Assembly (NCBI GenBank): GCA_021817025.1 | Contig: JAKAWF010000001.1 | Span: 1-48,569 of the forward strand | Direction: 5' to 3' | Length of the DNA stretch: 48,569 nucleotides | Source: a bacterium | GTDB taxonomy: Bacteria > Chloroflexota > Dormibacteria > UBA8260 > Bog-877 | Part shown: one piece after another, positions 8,683 to 15,871 of the stretch | Layout: every line of letters begins with the position of its first letter | How positions within the stretch are numbered: the stretch's first letter is position 1 | Notes under the pieces: model-generated | What the model saw: only the letters and a program-made list of their open reading frames with translations | The model's database searches: none | What the model was told of the DNA's origin: nothing | Made by a program: the position numbers and the translations under genes

Positions 8683-11445
8683 ATGAGAACGCACGAGCGC
8701 AGGGCTCTTTCGGCGCTTGCCCAGATCGCGGGCAAGGCGCGTGGAACCGGAGGGCCCTCGGGCCAGGCTGCGGCCGCCCGCCCAAGGGTGCCCGTCCACC
8801 CCCGGCGCACCCAGCCGAGGATCGTCGCCGGGCTGGTGGCGGCCAGCTTCGCCGGTCTGGCGCCGCTGGCGCTAGGGGCCGGAGCCGTGAGCGCGGCGGG
8901 CCCAGCGAGCAGCTCGGCCACCAAGGTGATTCACGCTGACGTACTCCCCGACATCACCGGGGGTACAGCGCAGCTCATCCCGGCGGGGCCGGCCCCGGCC
9001 AGCCAGGTCCTCACGATCGGGGTCGGCCTCCTGCTGCCCAACCTGACGGCCGTGCGGGACTACTACCATGCGGAGTACACGGTCGGGAATCCTGCTTACC
9101 ACAAGTTCCTCACCCCCTCGGAGTTCGCAGCGAGGTTTGGGGTCAACCCCTCCACCTATTCCAGGGTGCTGGCTTGGCTGAAGCAGGGCGGGCTGACGGT
9201 CACCCAGACCGGCGCCGCCCGGGACTGGGTGGAGGCCACCGGGTCCGTGGCTGAGATCGAGAGCCTGGTCCGAGTGCAGATCGACAAGTACCAGACCAAG
9301 GGCGTCAGCTTCCTCGCCAACACGGCTGCGCCGACGGTGCCCGCGGGTGACAGCATCTACACCGTGGTCGGGCTCAACACCCTTCAGCACTTCACCCCGG
9401 CGCCGCTCGGGCCGCCGGCTGGTGCGCCCAGGCCCAGCGTCCCCAAGCCTGCCCAGGGCACGACGACCTGTGCCACGACCCTGAGTTGCTTCTACAACCC
9501 CGCCGACCTCTGGTCGATGTATCAGATGCCGTCCAATAACATGGGCCAGGGCCAGCAGATCGGGATCTTCGGCGAGGGGCAGAGCGCCAATGTGATCGCG
9601 GACCTGCGGGTCTTCGAGCAGAACAACAAGCTGCCCCAGGTGCCGGTCACGGTGATCCACGTCGGCCCGGGGCCCTTCACCGACAACAGCGGCCAGATAG
9701 AGTGGAACCTGGACACGCAGGCGTCCACGGGGATGGCCCCGGACGCCTATGGGGTCAAGCTGTACTTCGCCAACTCCCTCACCGACGCCTCGGTGGAGTC
9801 GATGTTCCAGGCCTGGGTCAGCGACCCCACGGCGCCGCTGCAGGCCAACGCCAGCTTCGGTGAGTGTGAGACCAGTCCCGGCAACGCCGTCTTCGGCAGC
9901 CCGACGACCAATCCCAACGAGCCGGCCGGCCAGGGTCTCGGCAACAACCTGGAGCCGGTCGCGGAGCAGACCCTGCTGCAGGCCGCCAGCCAGGGGCAGA
10001 CCTTGTTCTCCTCCGCTGGGGACACCGGCGGGTCCTGCCCGATCGCGATCCTGCCGGTGGTCGGCGCCGGCAACGGCGTTACCAACCAGGGCCTGCCGCT
10101 GCAGAACTATCCCGCCGCCAGCCGCTACGCGGTGGGCGTAGGCGGCACCGTGCTCTACTCCAACGGCCTGACGCCACCCGCGGAGGCGAGGTTCCTGGAG
10201 AAGTCCTGGACCTACACCGGGGGCGGGCCGGCCCCGTTCATCAGCGAGCCCTTCTACCAGAAGGCCGACGCCAACGTCAACATCCCCTGCACCATGAACG
10301 ACGTGGGTACCCCCTACCCCGCGGGCACGATCTGCCGGGGGGTGCCGGACGTGGCCGCCATGAGCGGCAACATCTACGACAACGGCTACAACATCGTGGT
10401 CGGCGGCGCGGCCACGACCGAGGGGGGCACCAGCCTCTCCAGTCCGCTCTGGGTGGGCATGTGGACCAGGGTGCAGGCGGCGGCCCCAGCCGGAGGCTTG
10501 GGCTTCGCCAATCCCACCATCTACAAGGTGGGGGAGAGCAGCAGCTACGCCAAGGACTTCTTCGATGTGACGCTGGGCTGCAACGGCCAGCACTGCGCGG
10601 GCGCCAGCTGGGACTACACCAGCGGCTGGGGGGTGATGAACGTGACCCCCTTCATGCAGACTGTGGACGGCACACTCACCCCCACCAACGACGTGCTGCC
10701 CCCTCCACCATCTGGGGGGACGGGCACCACCCTGGCCTGTGGCGATCTCTGGCAGAACCCTCCGGGTCAGGCCGCCTCGACCGGCGGCATACAGGGCAAC
10801 CCACAGCCTCAGTTGAGCCTGGAATCGGGGACCATGGGCCTGAGCCAGACCAGCACCCCGAACGTGCTGCAGGTCACCCTGCAGGTCCAGAATCTCTCCA
10901 CGCACGTGCCCGCCGGCGCTAGCGCCGAGGACTGGTACGCCACCTGGACCTATGGCAGCACTGAGTACTTCGCCTATGCTCAGCTCTCCGCCGTCCCAAG
11001 TTCAACTGCCACCTACGGTGACGGCACCGCCAGCAAGACCGGGACCACCACCAACTACGCCCCGGTCCATACCGACACCGGCAGCTTCAACCAGGGTGTC
11101 AATGGCACGATCGTGATCGACGTCCCAGTCACCAACATCGGCAGCCCGCCCCTGGGTGCGGTACTGCTCCATCCTGCCGCCGTCACCTTCTATGAAGAAG
11201 GGACTCCTTCCACCCCGGGTGGAAGCGTGGCCTCTCTGCAGCAGGTGGACACCGGTGGTCCCGACCTCAGCTACACCGTGGGAGGGGTGATCCCGTGCAG
11301 CGGCGCTTCCCCCGGGGGCACGGTCCCGGAGGCTCCATGGGCCCCCCTCCTCCCCATTCTGGGGCTGTTCCTCCTGCTGGCCAGCGGCTTCGGGATCCGG
11401 CGGCTGCAACGGCCCCGGCTCGGCGATGGAAGAGCGCAGCCGTGA
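8683..11445 (+). CDS. Secreted S53 (sedolisin/kumamolisin-like) peptidase with PEAPW C-terminal sorting tail
   Basis: This is an acid-active serine-carboxyl endopeptidase, exported and probably surface-processed. The 920 residues comprise: a long basic N-terminus with a signal helix at ~47-70 (AGLVAASFAGLAPLALGAG); a pro-kumamolisin activation domain at ~105-240 (HKFLTPSEFAARFG); and the S53 catalytic domain at ~270-660. The catalytic E340 and D344 lie in IEWNLDTQ, the oxyanion D447 in SAGDTGG and the nucleophile S584 in GGTSLSSP. A Ca-site-like GWGVMNV segment follows. A beta-rich domain covers ~690-870. The tail is PEAPW at 882-886, an ~18-residue hydrophobic helix, then RRLQRPR. This tripartite tail is like PEP-CTERM exosortase signals and matches that of the propeller protein at 13253. 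GGAGGAGG precedes the ATG by about a dozen bases. Confidence 0.92.
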   Translation: MRTHERRALSALAQIAGKARGTGGPSGQAAAARPRVPVHPRRTQPRIVAGLVAASFAGLAPLALGAGAVSAAGPASSSATKVIHADVLPDITGGTAQLIPAGPAPASQVLTIGVGLLLPNLTAVRDYYHAEYTVGNPAYHKFLTPSEFAARFGVNPSTYSRVLAWLKQGGLTVTQTGAARDWVEATGSVAEIESLVRVQIDKYQTKGVSFLANTAAPTVPAGDSIYTVVGLNTLQHFTPAPLGPPAGAPRPSVPKPAQGTTTCATTLSCFYNPADLWSMYQMPSNNMGQGQQIGIFGEGQSANVIADLRVFEQNNKLPQVPVTVIHVGPGPFTDNSGQIEWNLDTQASTGMAPDAYGVKLYFANSLTDASVESMFQAWVSDPTAPLQANASFGECETSPGNAVFGSPTTNPNEPAGQGLGNNLEPVAEQTLLQAASQGQTLFSSAGDTGGSCPIAILPVVGAGNGVTNQGLPLQNYPAASRYAVGVGGTVLYSNGLTPPAEARFLEKSWTYTGGGPAPFISEPFYQKADANVNIPCTMNDVGTPYPAGTICRGVPDVAAMSGNIYDNGYNIVVGGAATTEGGTSLSSPLWVGMWTRVQAAAPAGGLGFANPTIYKVGESSSYAKDFFDVTLGCNGQHCAGASWDYTSGWGVMNVTPFMQTVDGTLTPTNDVLPPPPSGGTGTTLACGDLWQNPPGQAASTGGIQGNPQPQLSLESGTMGLSQTSTPNVLQVTLQVQNLSTHVPAGASAEDWYATWTYGSTEYFAYAQLSAVPSSTATYGDGTASKTGTTTNYAPVHTDTGSFNQGVNGTIVIDVPVTNIGSPPLGAVLLHPAAVTFYEEGTPSTPGGSVASLQQVDTGGPDLSYTVGGVIPCSGASPGGTVPEAPWAPLLPILGLFLLLASGFGIRRLQRPRLGDGRAQP

Positions 11446-11532
11446 GCACATGGGAACTGGGCAGATCGACGTGATCTGATCCGGGTTGTGATCGTTCCCG
11501 ACCAAGGAAGACGGCTCATGGGTGCGGCCCAT

Positions 11533-11562
11533 CCCCTCGAGCGCGCGGCTCCGCTCGAGGGG
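11533..11562 (+). terminator. Strong hairpin downstream of the S53 gene
   Basis: CCCCTCGAGCG (11533-11543) and CGCTCGAGGGG (11552-11562) form a perfect 11-base-pair stem with an 8-base loop, 88 bases after the S53 stop codon. There is no T-run after it, so it could be a Rho-independent terminator of the GC-rich type, an mRNA 3'-end stabiliser or a regulatory hairpin before the sigma gene. Confidence 0.45.
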
Positions 11563-11676
11563 ACTTCGCGCGCCAAGGCAGAGCCGTCTGGCGGTGGAGG
11601 CAGCCTCGACTGCGCGGGAGCGCGCGGGGGCGTCCTCCTGCCCAGGTCAGCGCGGCCTGGCGGTTTGGAATCCTCC

Positions 11677-11705
11677 TTGACAAAGCCGAAACGAGCCAAT
11701 ACCAT
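11677..11705 (+). promoter_or_regulatory. Housekeeping-type promoter of the ECF sigma gene
   Basis: TTGACA at 11677-11682, exactly 17 bases, then TACCAT at 11700-11705. This is the best sigma-70-type promoter in the window and lies 54 bases before the sigma factor start. It indicates that the ECF gene is transcribed independently of the S53 gene. It does not look like the box shared by the two PEAPW genes, so autoregulation is not evident. Confidence 0.65.
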
Positions 11706-11759
11706 TCTCCAACCTAGCGGGAAGCGCCGGATTCACCGGCGGCCGAGTGGAGGGAGTCA

Positions 11760-12986
11760 GTGAGCGTCGGCGCCGCGCTCGGCGGCGGATGGCGGCCGGA
11801 TCTGGTGGGGGAAGCTGCGTCCGGCGGCGAGGGTGGGCGGGCTCCGGCCCCGGATCTGGGATGGATCTGCGACCGCTACCGCAGCCAGGCGGTGGGCTAC
11901 GCCTTCGCCATCCTGCACGACCACGCCACCGCGGAGGACGCGGTCCAGTTGGCTTTCGCGAGAATCGTGGCCAGGGTGGCCGGCGGTGACGGCGCGCTCC
12001 TCGATGGCGACCCCGAGCGCGTGGTGATACGCAACACCCGCTGGGCGGCTCTGGAGTTGGTCCAGCGCCAGCGGAGAAGCGAGGGCCTGGAGGCCGCGGA
12101 CCAAAGCGCCGGGGTCATGGAGTTGAGCGGTCGGATTTGGGAGCGCTCCCAGGCCCGGCAGCTCTGCGATCAGATAGCCGCCGACCTGCCGACCCACTAC
12201 CGCGATGCGCTCCGGATGCGCTTTGTGGAGCAGCACCACGACGCCGACGCCGCCTCCCGCCTGGGCATCACTTTGAAGGCCTACCGGTGCCGGCTCGATC
12301 GTGCCCTGCGCGAGGCCCGGGAGTCGGCCACGCGGCTTGGAATCGACTCGCTCGGCGGCCTGGTGGTGGTCGGCCGGCGTGCCGTTGTGTGCCGCAGCAC
12401 ACGCCTGCAAGCCGCCGTGCAGGACGGTGCGTCTAATCTCAGCGGTGTCTCGCAAGCGGCGATCCACGGAGTTCTAGCCATCGCACTGGCGGTCGGCCTG
12501 GTGGTCCTTCCGCTGCTGGCAGGCGGGTCCAGCCAGGGCCCGGCTGGTCACCTCCCCGTGCCGACCGGGGGGGTGCGGGCAGCCTACACGTCTGGCCCGC
12601 AAGTTCCATCTGCCGGGTGCGATCGCTGCGACCGGCCCCTGGCGTCGCCGGGGCCAGCCACAGCAGTGACGGCCTACCCGTCAGCTCCGCAGGGCTCTTC
12701 CGCCGGGTGTGGCAGCTGCGCTGGGTACCCAGCCTCCTCGGCGCTGACCGGAGGGGTGCTGCCCGTGACGCTGGCTTCGACTGGGGCCTCAGCGATCCCG
12801 GCCTCGACCGGCCAGGTGGGCTCGCTGGTCGGATCGAGTCAGCCCCAGGTGCGTTCCGTGGTCGGGGGCATGTTGAGTGCCGGGGAGGGTGAGGCTGCCT
12901 CGGCCATTTCCACGGCCTTAGTCGCGGTCTCACCGGTGGGAGGCTCTGCGGCCGTGCCGTCTCTCCCGGCGCCTTCGCTGCCGTAG
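11760..12986 (+). CDS. ECF-type sigma factor with transmembrane segment and extracytoplasmic CxxC tail
   Basis: Residues ~40-70 resemble sigma region 2 (YRSQAVGYAFAILHDHATAEDAVQ). Residues ~140-195 are sigma region 4 with its helix-turn-helix (LPTHYRDALRMRF to LGITLKAYRCRLDRAL). The protein is 408 residues, twice the normal ECF length. A hydrophobic segment at ~237-258 (GVLAIALAVGLVVLPLLAG) should insert in the membrane and put a Ser/Pro/Ala/Gly-rich tail outside. That tail holds an imperfect duplication with SAGCDRC (C287, C290) and SAGCGSC (C317, C320), two CxxC pairs that could sense redox state or bind metal. GTG 11760 has GGAGGGAG in front. No separate anti-sigma gene is adjacent, so the fused tail may do that job. 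The gene sits between the two PEAPW-tailed genes. Confidence 0.8.
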   Translation: MSVGAALGGGWRPDLVGEAASGGEGGRAPAPDLGWICDRYRSQAVGYAFAILHDHATAEDAVQLAFARIVARVAGGDGALLDGDPERVVIRNTRWAALELVQRQRRSEGLEAADQSAGVMELSGRIWERSQARQLCDQIAADLPTHYRDALRMRFVEQHHDADAASRLGITLKAYRCRLDRALREARESATRLGIDSLGGLVVVGRRAVVCRSTRLQAAVQDGASNLSGVSQAAIHGVLAIALAVGLVVLPLLAGGSSQGPAGHLPVPTGGVRAAYTSGPQVPSAGCDRCDRPLASPGPATAVTAYPSAPQGSSAGCGSCAGYPASSALTGGVLPVTLASTGASAIPASTGQVGSLVGSSQPQVRSVVGGMLSAGEGEAASAISTALVAVSPVGGSAAVPSLPAPSLP

Positions 12987-13142
12987 GGGCGGCCCCAGCC
13001 GGGGCTCCGGCTACCGGGCTCAGTTTCGCTCGCCTGGTCCGGCCCTCTTGCGGACGAGGAGCTTCGAGACGGGCCCACCCCGGCTGCTCCGGCCTGTGCT
13101 CCTGCTGCTGGCGGCGGCCGCACGGCCCCGGAGCGTGATCCG

Positions 13143-13177
13143 GCGAGGACTTTTGGCTGTATCCACCTCCTTCTGGA
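13143..13177 (+). promoter_or_regulatory. Second copy of the shared bipartite element
   Basis: GCGAGGACTTTT at 13143-13154 followed by TTCTGGA at 13171-13177, 99 bases before the propeller start codon. It matches the element before the S53 gene in sequence, order, spacing and distance to the start codon. It is a candidate target of the ECF factor encoded just upstream. Confidence 0.45.
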
Positions 13178-13252
13178 CGTTGGGACGCGGTGACCGCATC
13201 TCGCACAGGGGCGAGTCCGACAGTGCCGGCTCGGGAGGAGAAGGGAACAGAG

Positions 13253-15679
13253 ATGGAAGAGTCCAATCGGTTGCAGAAAGAAACCCCGGCCCGGCCGTCG
13301 CGGTTCCACCGCCCAGCCGCCTTGGTCATGCTGCTGGCCGCGACCGGGCTGGCCTCCCTGGCCACCGGATGGAGCCCACCGCTGGTGGCCAGGGCGTCCG
13401 GCACCTCCCCAGCGCCGCTGGCCTTCGGCCATGAGGTCGTGGTGGACAACCAGCGCATCACCGGGGAACCCAGCATCTCCATATCTCCCACCGTGAACTC
13501 GGCCGGCCATCACGACATCTACATCAGCACCCCCTACGGTTTCCTCACCACCGCCAGCTTCGTGTGGAAGTCCGAGGACGGCGGCACCAGCTTCCACCTG
13601 GTGGCCTCGCAGGCCCCGCCTCTCGGCAAGCCCATCACCTGCGCCGGCGGGGGTGACAGCAGCATCGTCAACGACAAGGTCGGCAACCTCTACTTCGCCG
13701 ACCTCCAGGGGCTGACCAATGTCAGCGCCAGCGTGTCGACCGACGGCGGCCGGTCCTTCACCTCAACCTGCGACGCCGCGTCGACCACAGCCGGAGTCGA
13801 CCGTCCCTGGCTCTCCGTCTACGGAAATCCACTCACCACCGGGCGCGAGTACATGGCGGTGGACCAGGTCGCCCAGTGCACCTTGAACTGCGGTCTCGGA
13901 CAGGCCTCGACCAGTCAGGTGGGCTCCAACCAGCTCCAGGTGACCGAGGCCTCCGGAGCCCAGGCGCAAGCCCAGGTCTTCTCCCCGGCCCAGCCGATCG
14001 AGCCGGACGGAATCGTGGGAGGCACCGTCGTCAACCAGCAGACCGGGGCGCTGTCCATCTCTCACACCGGGTACACCAGCGCCACCGGGACGATACTCGG
14101 CGGCAGCGACGCCAACGGGAGCGACAACGCGGTGGTGGTGGACACCTTCCCCACCGGGTACTCGGGCGTCCCCACCCCGTTTCCCGCCACCAGCACCCCG
14201 ATCTCCATCTGCGCGCCCTACAACCCCGGTGGCCCCTGCTACAGCTCCACTGTCTACGCGGCCCCGCTTGACTCCAGCGGGAACAGCACCGTCACCACCG
14301 GGCAGGACTTCAGCCCGCTCGCCATCGACAGCGCCGGCAACCTCTACGTGGTCTGGGCCCAGGCGCCGGTCAACAGCTCCGGGGTCATCGACGGCGCCAG
14401 CGTGATCTATCTGGCGGTCTCGACGGACAACGGCAAGACCTGGAGCAAGCCCTACGACGTGAGCGCTTCGGTTCCTTCGCTCCAGACCAACGTCTTCCCG
14501 TGGGTGGCGGCGGGAGGCCCGGGAAAGGTCGACGTGGTCTGGTACGGCACCCAGACGCTCACCGGGTGCGGCACGACGGCCGGGTGCGGTTCCTCCACGA
14601 CCCAGGGTGTCTGGAACGTCTACATTGCCCAGAGCCTGAACCTGACGGCAGCCAACGGCGCTGCCAACCCCAGCGCCACCTTCGCAGCCACCAAGGTCAC
14701 CGAGTACTCCAACCACTACGGGGCTATCTGCACCTTCGGGATCGGCTGCAGCACGGGCGGCGACCGGGGTCTGCTGGACTTCATTCAGGTCCAGGTCGGC
14801 CCGACCGGGGCCGCCTACGTCACCTGGGCGGACTCCGCCAACACCAACGCGCAGGGGGGCACCTCGTCCGCCCTGATCGGGTTCTCCCGTCAGGTGAGCG
14901 GCCCCGGGCTGTTCGGGGGGGATGTCAACGGGCCGGCACCTGCCTTCAACTGCGCGTCCGGGTCGGCGAGCGCGTACTACTCAGCCCTCGGGTCGGAAAC
15001 CAACGTTTCCTCCAACCTGGATCTGGTGCAGGCGCCGGCGCTCGCCTCCTGCATCGCGCAACCGAACTCCAAGGGCAACTACCTGGTGTCGATGCACGTG
15101 TCCTCGTTGGGCAGCCTCACGGTACCCAGCGGCATGGGCGGCCCGGATGCCATCTGGCTCACCCGCTGGGAACTGCCCACCCCAGTCTCCTCCCGAACCC
15201 ACACCGCGCAGGGCAACATCTTCTACGCCGCGATGGAGTCGGACTCGGGCGGGACTCCCACCTTCTACGCCGGCGAGACCGGCACCGTCCAGGCGCCGGG
15301 CAGCGCCGCGACCCAGCAGGGATTCATGCTCACGTATCCCCCCACGTTCCCAGTCAGCGGAAGCTACGATGCAAAGACGGGCATCATCACCGTCACAGTC
15401 CCGGCCAAGGACGTCGGCAATCCAGCTGCGGCCGCGCTAGGACTCTACAGCGTGACCGGCCTCACCGCCACCGAGTCACAGCCCGCGTCCAGTGGCAGCG
15501 CCATCTTCAACCAGGTCGATGCCACGGCGCCCTACGACCTCCTGCCGAACGCTCCCCAGCCCAACATCCCCGAGGCACCGTGGCTCCCGGCCCTGCTCTT
15601 GGTGGCGGCCGCGATCATGGCCCTTCCCGCGATCCGGCGCCGCTGGGTGGCGCGAGCCCTGCAGCACCCCGGGAGCTGA
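13253..15679 (+). CDS. Secreted Asp-box (sialidase-like) beta-propeller protein with PEAPW C-terminal sorting tail
   Basis: The 808-residue exported protein has a signal segment at ~17-40 (ALVMLLAATGLASLATG). Several BNR/Asp-box turns follow, including SEDGGTSF, STDGGRSF and STDNGKTW. These mark a sialidase-type propeller that may bind or cleave glycans. I cannot confirm the arginine triad of true sialidases, so enzymatic activity is uncertain. A second beta-rich region is followed by the tail: PEAPW at 773-777, a hydrophobic helix of ~16 residues, then RRRWVAR. The tail is the same type as in the S53 peptidase. ATG 13253 is preceded by GGGAGGAG about 12 bases upstream. The frame stays open to 13190, but that extension lacks a ribosome binding site. 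The exosortase gene begins 184 bases downstream. Confidence 0.85.
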   Translation: MEESNRLQKETPARPSRFHRPAALVMLLAATGLASLATGWSPPLVARASGTSPAPLAFGHEVVVDNQRITGEPSISISPTVNSAGHHDIYISTPYGFLTTASFVWKSEDGGTSFHLVASQAPPLGKPITCAGGGDSSIVNDKVGNLYFADLQGLTNVSASVSTDGGRSFTSTCDAASTTAGVDRPWLSVYGNPLTTGREYMAVDQVAQCTLNCGLGQASTSQVGSNQLQVTEASGAQAQAQVFSPAQPIEPDGIVGGTVVNQQTGALSISHTGYTSATGTILGGSDANGSDNAVVVDTFPTGYSGVPTPFPATSTPISICAPYNPGGPCYSSTVYAAPLDSSGNSTVTTGQDFSPLAIDSAGNLYVVWAQAPVNSSGVIDGASVIYLAVSTDNGKTWSKPYDVSASVPSLQTNVFPWVAAGGPGKVDVVWYGTQTLTGCGTTAGCGSSTTQGVWNVYIAQSLNLTAANGAANPSATFAATKVTEYSNHYGAICTFGIGCSTGGDRGLLDFIQVQVGPTGAAYVTWADSANTNAQGGTSSALIGFSRQVSGPGLFGGDVNGPAPAFNCASGSASAYYSALGSETNVSSNLDLVQAPALASCIAQPNSKGNYLVSMHVSSLGSLTVPSGMGGPDAIWLTRWELPTPVSSRTHTAQGNIFYAAMESDSGGTPTFYAGETGTVQAPGSAATQQGFMLTYPPTFPVSGSYDAKTGIITVTVPAKDVGNPAAAALGLYSVTGLTATESQPASSGSAIFNQVDATAPYDLLPNAPQPNIPEAPWLPALLLVAAAIMALPAIRRRWVARALQHPGS

Positions 15680-15682
15680 GCC

Positions 15683-15871
15683 GTGGCTGACCCCACCGGA
15701 TCCGCTCGACCGACCGCAATCCCCCGGCTTGCCGCCGGGGGCCCGGACCAGCCCGGCCCGGACCCCGGCGGCCGGCAGCCCCAAACCTGGCTGGGCCGTC
15801 ACCCCTGGTGCTTTGCGGCGCCGATGCTGGCCCGCCGCCGCCGGTCCTTGGGAGCGGCAGCCCATGGCTGA
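15683..15871 (+). CDS. Possible small coupled ORF between propeller and exosortase genes
   Basis: A GTG three bases after the propeller stop opens a 62-codon frame whose TGA overlaps the exosortase start (ATGGCTGA). The third codon positions are GC-rich as in real genes here, and both junctions suit translational coupling. The peptide is Pro/Gly-rich, then basic (ARRRRSLG), with no domain I recognise. There is no clear ribosome binding site, so it may be only a spacer. Confidence 0.3.
   Translation: MADPTGSARPTAIPRLAAGGPDQPGPDPGGRQPQTWLGRHPWCFAAPMLARRRRSLGAAAHG

Noticed and set aside
8872..10905. 677-codon minus-strand frame opposite the S53 gene
   Set aside because: It is the mirror of a gene whose catalytic residues are all in place; the peptide is Gly/Arg/His-rich without domains.
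15492..15863. N-terminal extension of the exosortase frame
   Set aside because: It overlaps the propeller gene in another frame and translates to a Pro/Ser/Arg-rich peptide; the ATG at 15864 has its own ribosome binding site.
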